Assembly: GCF_016907515.1 (NCBI RefSeq)
Contig: NZ_JAFBBY010000001.1
Coordinates: 5,332,001 to 5,396,000, forward strand
Direction: 5' to 3'
From: Nocardioides nitrophenolicus
Lineage (GTDB): Bacteria > Actinomycetota > Actinomycetes > Propionibacteriales > Nocardioidaceae
DNA: 64,000 nucleotides
This document shows, one piece after another, positions 60,253 to 64,000 of this stretch. Numbering within the stretch: the first letter of the stretch is position 1; each line of letters opens with the position of its first letter. Both the position numbers and the translations under genes were made by a program. The notes below the pieces were generated by a model. It had not been told where the DNA came from. It did not search any database and worked only from the letters and a program-made list of their open reading frames with translations.

Positions 60253-60717
60253 CTACTCCGCCTCGGGCCGGCCGTTGCTGATGATGAGCGGCCACTCCTC
60301 GTGGGCCAGCACCTGGCGGATCGACTCGTCCGCGGGCGACTCGCCGTCGTAGGGGATGACCAGCGTGGCCTCGTCGTTGACCGCGGCGAGCTGCTCCGGC
60401 TCGGCCGGGAGCGAGGCGCTGGCCAGGAGGCGGGCGCCCTCGATCGAGGCCGGGAGCTCGTCGGCGGCGACGTCCAGTCCCGCGAGCGTCTCCTCCCAGG
60501 CGTGCACGCCGACGGTGACCACGCCGTCGTCCAGGGTGCGCTCGGTCCAGGCGTCGGTCGCGAGGACGTAGAGCACGTCGTCGCCCTCGTGGCCGACGTC
60601 GCCCAGGCGTACGACGGCCCGGTCGCCGGGCGGCCCGTCGGCATCGACGAGCAGGGTCAGCTCGGGGACGTCCGGGCGCTCGGGATCTCCGCCGACGACC
60701 CATCGCAGCTCTGGCAC
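60253..60717 (-). CDS. Hypothetical protein
   Basis: 154-aa acidic soluble protein (PELRWVVGGDPERPDVPELT..., RAVVRLGDVGHEGDDVLYVL, then EATLVIPYDGESPADESIRQ) without a family I can recognise. GTG 60717 is supported by minus-strand TACCCT (60724-60729) 6 nt upstream. It ends 28 bp from the tRNA terminator. No enzyme motif, signal peptide or membrane segment is present. Confidence 0.7.
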   Translation of the reverse strand: MPELRWVVGGDPERPDVPELTLLVDADGPPGDRAVVRLGDVGHEGDDVLYVLATDAWTERTLDDGVVTVGVHAWEETLAGLDVAADELPASIEGARLLASASLPAEPEQLAAVNDEATLVIPYDGESPADESIRQVLAHEEWPLIISNGRPEAE

Positions 60718-60723
60718 GGGGAC

Positions 60724-60729
60724 AGGGTA
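60724..60729 (-). promoter_or_regulatory. -10 box TACCCT, leaderless
   Basis: The minus-strand TACCCT ends 6 nt before GTG 60717 of the hypothetical gene. Confidence 0.45.
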
Positions 60730-60780
60730 GTGGCCGGGCCTTCACCGAATCGGGGTATGCGCGCGACCCGGTGCCCTTCC

Positions 60781-60786
60781 TACTGT
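60781..60786 (+). promoter_or_regulatory. -10 box TACTGT, leaderless
   Basis: TACTGT ends 7 nt before ATG 60794 of the large secreted protein. Confidence 0.5.
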
Positions 60787-60793
60787 CGAAGCC

Positions 60794-63412
60794 ATGAAGC
60801 TCCCCGCCGCGGCGGCCGTCGTGCTCGGCGCGACCAGCCTGGTCCTGGTGCCGACGTCGCCGCCGGCCGGGGCGGCCGTCCCGACCGTCGTGGCGAGCCT
60901 GGTGCAGAACATCTCGACGGCGGCCTGGGCGACGCCGCTGCCCGATCCGGCGGGCATCACCTACCTGCCGGGGCGGGACCACTTCCTGATCTCCGACTCC
61001 GAGGTCGACGAGACGCCGATCTACCAGAACGCCAACATCCTCGAGACGACCCGGACCGGGACGATCGTCGACCGCGGCGTCACGTCGGCGTACAGCCACG
61101 AGGCGGCGGGCATCGCGAGCAACCCGTCGAACGGGCACGTGTACGTCTCCGACGACGACCAGTTCCGGGTGCACGAGATCACGACCGGGGCCGACGGACG
61201 CTACGGCACCGCCGACGACGGGCACACCTCGATCAGCACGGCCGCGTTCGGCAGCACCGACCCGGAGGACGTGACCTACTACCCGCCGACGGGGGAGCTG
61301 TTCGTCCTCGACGGCGCGGACAACGACGTGCACCGCGTCTCGCCGGGACCGGACGGGATCTTCGACGGCGTGGCGCCGACGGGGGACGACACGGCCACCG
61401 AGTTCGACGTCCAGCGCTACGGCGCGGAGGACCCCGAGGGCATCGGCTACCACCCCGGCCGCGGGACGCTCGTGGTCGTCGACAGCACCTCGGACCGGAT
61501 CTACGAGCTCAACCGGGACCTGGTGCTGGTCTCCCAGATCGACATCGGGGTGACCAACCAGCGGTTCGCGGCGGGGGTGGCGGTGGCGCCGGCGAGCAAC
61601 GACCCGAGCCGGTACGACTACTACGTCGTGGACCGCGGCGTCGACAACGACGCGAACCCGAGCGAGAACGACGGCCGGCTCTACGAGGTGCGTGCGGACC
61701 TGCCGCCGATCGGCAACCTGGCACCGGTGGTGGACGCCGGAAGGGACGCGCCGCTCGAGGTCGGTACGCCGATCGACCTCGCCGCCGCCGTGCGCGACGA
61801 CGGGCTCCCCGCACCGGCGACGGTGCGCTGGACCCAGGTGTCGGGGCCGGGACAGGCCGCGTTCAGCACACCCACCCAGCCGCGGACCAGTGCCAGCTTC
61901 GCGACGGCGGGCAGCTACGTGCTGCGCGCGACCGCGTCCGACGGCGAGCTGTCCGGCTCCGACGACGTCGCGATCACGGTCGTCGCCCGCGGGGCGCCAC
62001 GACCGCTCGACACCCCCGTGGCCAAGGCGTTCGACGACGTCGAGCAGCGACCGACCGGGTACGCCGACTGGCTCGGCTCGACCCTGAACCTGCCGAACGC
62101 GGGGACCACCACCCAGACCATCGGCATCCGGTTCGCCGACCTCGCGGTGCCGGCGGGCGCGACGATCACCGAGGCATGGATCCAGTTCGCGGCCAGCGGC
62201 TCCACCAGCGGCACGACCACGATGCAGGTCCGCGGCATCGCCGCCGACGACACCCCGACCTTCACGACCTCGTCGACGACGGTGAGCTCGCGGCCGCGGA
62301 CCACGGCACAGGTCGGGTGGAGCCCACCGGCGTGGACGTCGGGGCAGCGGGGCGCGGCCCAGCGGACCCCGGACCTGCGCACGATCGTGCAGGAGGTCGT
62401 CGGCAGGGCCGGGTGGCGACAGGGCGGTGCGCTGGCGTTCGTGCTGACCGGCACCGGCGAGCGGCGCGCGTCCTCGCACGACGGCGCGACCGCGCCCGTG
62501 CTGCACCTCGCCTACACCGTGCCGCAGCAGCAGGACGCGCCGCCCAGCGCCGCGTTCACCGCCACCTGCAGTGCGCTCACCTGCAGCTTCGACGGCTCGG
62601 GCTCCGCTGACGCGGAGGGACCGCTCGCCTCGCTGCAGTGGTCCTTCGGCGACGGCGGCACCGCGAGCGGTCCGTCCGCCCAGCGCGCCTATGCCGCACC
62701 CGGCAGCTACGACGTCACCCTCGTCGTCACCGACTCCGCCGGCCAGACCGCCACCGTGACGCACCCGGTCACCGTCGGCGACAGCACGCCGATCGGGTTC
62801 CGGGCCCTCGCCCGGACCAATGTCAACGCGACGGCGCCGTCGGTGACGGTGCCGGCCGTCGTCCGGGACGGGGACGCGTTGCTGCTCTTCGCGACCCTCA
62901 ACGTCACCACTCTCACGGTGACGCCGCCCGCGGGGTGGACCCAGCTGGCCGACGTGGTCACCGGCTCGCAGCGCACCCTGCTGTGGCGCCGGGTCGCGAC
63001 CGCGAGCGACGCCGGGACCCCGGTCGGCCCGCAGCTCAGCGGGTACGCGAAGGTGGCGCTCCAGCTCGCGGCGTACGCCGGCGCCTCGAGGACCACCCCC
63101 GTCGCGCTGGTCGCCACCCGCGGTGACCCCGCCAACACCGTCGACCACCCGACGCCCGCGGTCGCGGTGACCGGCGCCGGCCGCTGGCTGGTGTCGTACT
63201 GGGCCGACAAGTCCTCGGCGACCACGGACTGGCGCCCGCCGCCGGGCGTGACGGTGCGCGACGAGACCATCGGCACCAGCGGCGGTCACGTGGACGCGCT
63301 GCTCGCCGACGGCGGGGGCCCCGCGCCCGAAGGCGCGGCGCCCGCGCTCACCGCCACGACCGACGCCGCCAGCCGGGCCACGACCATCACGGTGGTGCTG
63401 CAGCCCGGCTGA
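60794..63412 (+). CDS. Large secreted multidomain protein with PKD domain
   Basis: 872-aa exported protein. The signal peptide (1 to about 28, ending PPAGAA) is followed by a propeller-like domain (about 35-310) with aspartate-rich loops such as GADGRYGTADDGHTS and SPGPDGIFDGVAP, related to SdiA-regulated or NHL-type propellers. Next is an Ig/REJ-like region (NLAPVVDAGRDAPLEVGTPI, about 310-400). A beta-domain follows that resembles DNRLRE-type modules (TQTIGIRFADLAVPAGATIT), then a PKD domain (SAAFTATCSALTCSFDGSGS, LQWSFGDGGTASG) and a C-terminal beta-sandwich. It has no clear wall anchor or catalytic site. It is likely an extracellular or surface binding protein, possibly calcium dependent. 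Confidence 0.8.
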   Translation: MKLPAAAAVVLGATSLVLVPTSPPAGAAVPTVVASLVQNISTAAWATPLPDPAGITYLPGRDHFLISDSEVDETPIYQNANILETTRTGTIVDRGVTSAYSHEAAGIASNPSNGHVYVSDDDQFRVHEITTGADGRYGTADDGHTSISTAAFGSTDPEDVTYYPPTGELFVLDGADNDVHRVSPGPDGIFDGVAPTGDDTATEFDVQRYGAEDPEGIGYHPGRGTLVVVDSTSDRIYELNRDLVLVSQIDIGVTNQRFAAGVAVAPASNDPSRYDYYVVDRGVDNDANPSENDGRLYEVRADLPPIGNLAPVVDAGRDAPLEVGTPIDLAAAVRDDGLPAPATVRWTQVSGPGQAAFSTPTQPRTSASFATAGSYVLRATASDGELSGSDDVAITVVARGAPRPLDTPVAKAFDDVEQRPTGYADWLGSTLNLPNAGTTTQTIGIRFADLAVPAGATITEAWIQFAASGSTSGTTTMQVRGIAADDTPTFTTSSTTVSSRPRTTAQVGWSPPAWTSGQRGAAQRTPDLRTIVQEVVGRAGWRQGGALAFVLTGTGERRASSHDGATAPVLHLAYTVPQQQDAPPSAAFTATCSALTCSFDGSGSADAEGPLASLQWSFGDGGTASGPSAQRAYAAPGSYDVTLVVTDSAGQTATVTHPVTVGDSTPIGFRALARTNVNATAPSVTVPAVVRDGDALLLFATLNVTTLTVTPPAGWTQLADVVTGSQRTLLWRRVATASDAGTPVGPQLSGYAKVALQLAAYAGASRTTPVALVATRGDPANTVDHPTPAVAVTGAGRWLVSYWADKSSATTDWRPPPGVTVRDETIGTSGGHVDALLADGGGPAPEGAAPALTATTDAASRATTITVVLQPG

Positions 63413-63473
63413 GCCTCGGCGGGACGAGGGTCCCGATCTGCCGCGTTCGCCGGACAGCGCGGCTGCCCGCGCC

Positions 63474-63479
63474 TAGGCT
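63474..63479 (+). promoter_or_regulatory. -10 box TAGGCT, near-leaderless
   Basis: TAGGCT ends 8 nt before ATG 63488 of the excalibur protein gene. Confidence 0.45.
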
Positions 63480-63487
63480 CCCGCGCC

Positions 63488-63763
63488 ATGAAGAGCCCCC
63501 GACTGACCGCTGTCCTCGTCACCGCCGCGCTGCTCGCGCCGGCCTCGCTCGCGCTGGCCGGCCCGGCCGACGCGGCCGCGCCGAAGACCTACCGCAACTG
63601 CACGGCGCTGAACAAGGACTACCCGCACGGTGTCGGCAAGCCGGGCGCGGTGGACAAGACGTCGGGGACCAAGGTCACCAACTTCACCCGCAACGCGAAG
63701 CTCTACAAGGCCAACGCCAAGAGCGACCGCGACAAGGACGGGATCGCCTGCGAGAAGGCCTGA
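63488..63763 (+). CDS. Secreted excalibur calcium-binding domain protein
   Basis: 91-aa exported protein with a signal peptide (1 to about 30, ending GPADAA) and one excalibur domain: YRNCTALNKDYPHGVGKPGA and the closing SDRDKDGIACEKA with the D-x-D-x-D-G-x-x-C-E calcium loop and two Cys that should form a disulfide. The domain is extracellular in actinobacteria and is thought to bind Ca2+. The role is not established. It is convergent with the dps gene. Confidence 0.9.
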   Translation: MKSPRLTAVLVTAALLAPASLALAGPADAAAPKTYRNCTALNKDYPHGVGKPGAVDKTSGTKVTNFTRNAKLYKANAKSDRDKDGIACEKA

Positions 63764-63780
63764 CCGGGCTCAGCCCGCCA

Positions 63781-64000
63781 TCAGGCGTCCGCGGCGGCGT
63801 CCTTCTCCGTCGAGTCGCCCGCCGTGCTCAGCCGGCCGCCGGTGTCCTCCAGGTGCGCGCGGACGAACCAGTGGAAGAGCTCGAGCTGCTCGGTCTGCCC
63901 GATGAACATGTCCTGGGTGACCAGGTCGAGGTCGTCGAGCTCCTTGATCCCGTCCCGGTACGTCGAGATGACGCCCTGGTAGACCACGTCGAGGGCGGCG
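63781..64000 (-). CDS. dps: Dps-family DNA-protection ferritin (5' end beyond right edge)
   Basis: The C-terminal 73 residues are visible. VVYQGVISTYRDGIKELDDLDLVTQDMFIGQTEQLELFHWFVRAHLED (split here into helices) is the conserved end of Dps proteins, where EQLEL-FHWFVRAHLED forms the last helix of the four-helix bundle, and a short tail DTGGRLSTAGDST follows. Dps oligomers store iron and shield DNA under stress. The N-terminus and promoter are outside the window. Confidence 0.88.
   Translation of the reverse strand, partial: AALDVVYQGVISTYRDGIKELDDLDLVTQDMFIGQTEQLELFHWFVRAHLEDTGGRLSTAGDSTEKDAAADA

Noticed and set aside
59930..63289. Minus-strand frame of more than 1,100 codons
   Set aside because: It crosses a tRNA gene and opposes the secreted PKD protein, which has a signal peptide and clear domains.

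Overview
The window is very GC-rich DNA with dense genes, many GTG starts, 4-bp ATGA/GTGA gene overlaps and frequent leaderless starts (a TANNNT -10 box 6-8 nt before the start codon). Gene content points to an actinobacterium: Lhr helicase, SirA sulfite reductase, a DUF3046 gene close to recA-recX, a long-form GlyA, a class E/F sortase and CGAAC-N4-GTTCG LexA boxes. The overall style is Nocardioides-like, but that genus is an inference. Almost the whole window looks like ordinary chromosome. The exceptions are a decayed stretch at about 53.4-55.6 kb, three blocks of non-coding repeats, and an ABC gene cluster with a different codon style.

Layout. 1-8959: Lhr helicase (cut by the left edge), sortase, two tandem paralogous MFS exporters coupled to a TfoX-like gene, and an ArsR/SRPBCC/TIGR03086-like operon with two palindromic operators. 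8960-9404: two 112-bp palindromic repeats. 9405-15260: an NAD salvage operon whose nicotinate phosphoribosyltransferase and nicotinamidase are joined in one reading frame, followed by an NrtR-type Nudix regulator and a SUKH-like protein. Divergent from it lie an orphan N6-adenine methyltransferase and a second SUKH-like paralogue. A palindrome that looks like the NrtR operator lies between the two transcription units and overlaps both promoters. 15304-17358: VOC protein, secreted protein, IclR regulator. 17466-24339: a compact histidine utilization operon (hutH, hutU, M20 amidohydrolase, hutF, hutI). 24367-28511: small membrane and housekeeping genes leading to recA.

28520-31525: LexA box, recA, an array of 149-nt repeats, recX and a phosphoribosyltransferase. 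31535-34175: three-gene ABC transporter. 34395-36450: PPK2 kinase and a HipA-like kinase/DUF3037 pair. 36453-36566: nested perfect inverted repeats. 36567-40012: assimilatory sulfate reduction operon (sirA, zinc-ribbon protein, cysH, an 18-codon ORF, sirohydrochlorin chelatase). 40360-45593: glyA, then a CitA/CitB-type two-component system divergent from a dicarboxylate symporter that it probably controls. 45581-48890: phosphotransferase, YihY-like protein and potassium channel. 49027-52938: small proteins (one behind a LexA-like box), a YjbQ-like enzyme, and an MFS/HxlR divergent pair.

52939-55640 has low coding density and holds a frameshifted lipoprotein remnant and a response-regulator pseudogene that has lost its phospho-acceptor region. 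It ends at a tRNA Gly-Cys-Val operon. 56076-60014: aminodeoxychorismate-lyase-like enzyme, GAF regulator and a flavin monooxygenase with an NTF2-like N-terminal domain. 60108-64000: tRNA-Val(CAC), a hypothetical protein, a large secreted PKD protein, an excalibur protein and the C-terminus of Dps.

The most interesting points are the NAD salvage/methyltransferase/SUKH-like block with its shared operator, the fused PncB-PncA, the repeat arrays between recA and recX and near 9.1 kb, the nested palindrome at 36.5 kb, and a small gene that appears to belong to the SOS regulon.
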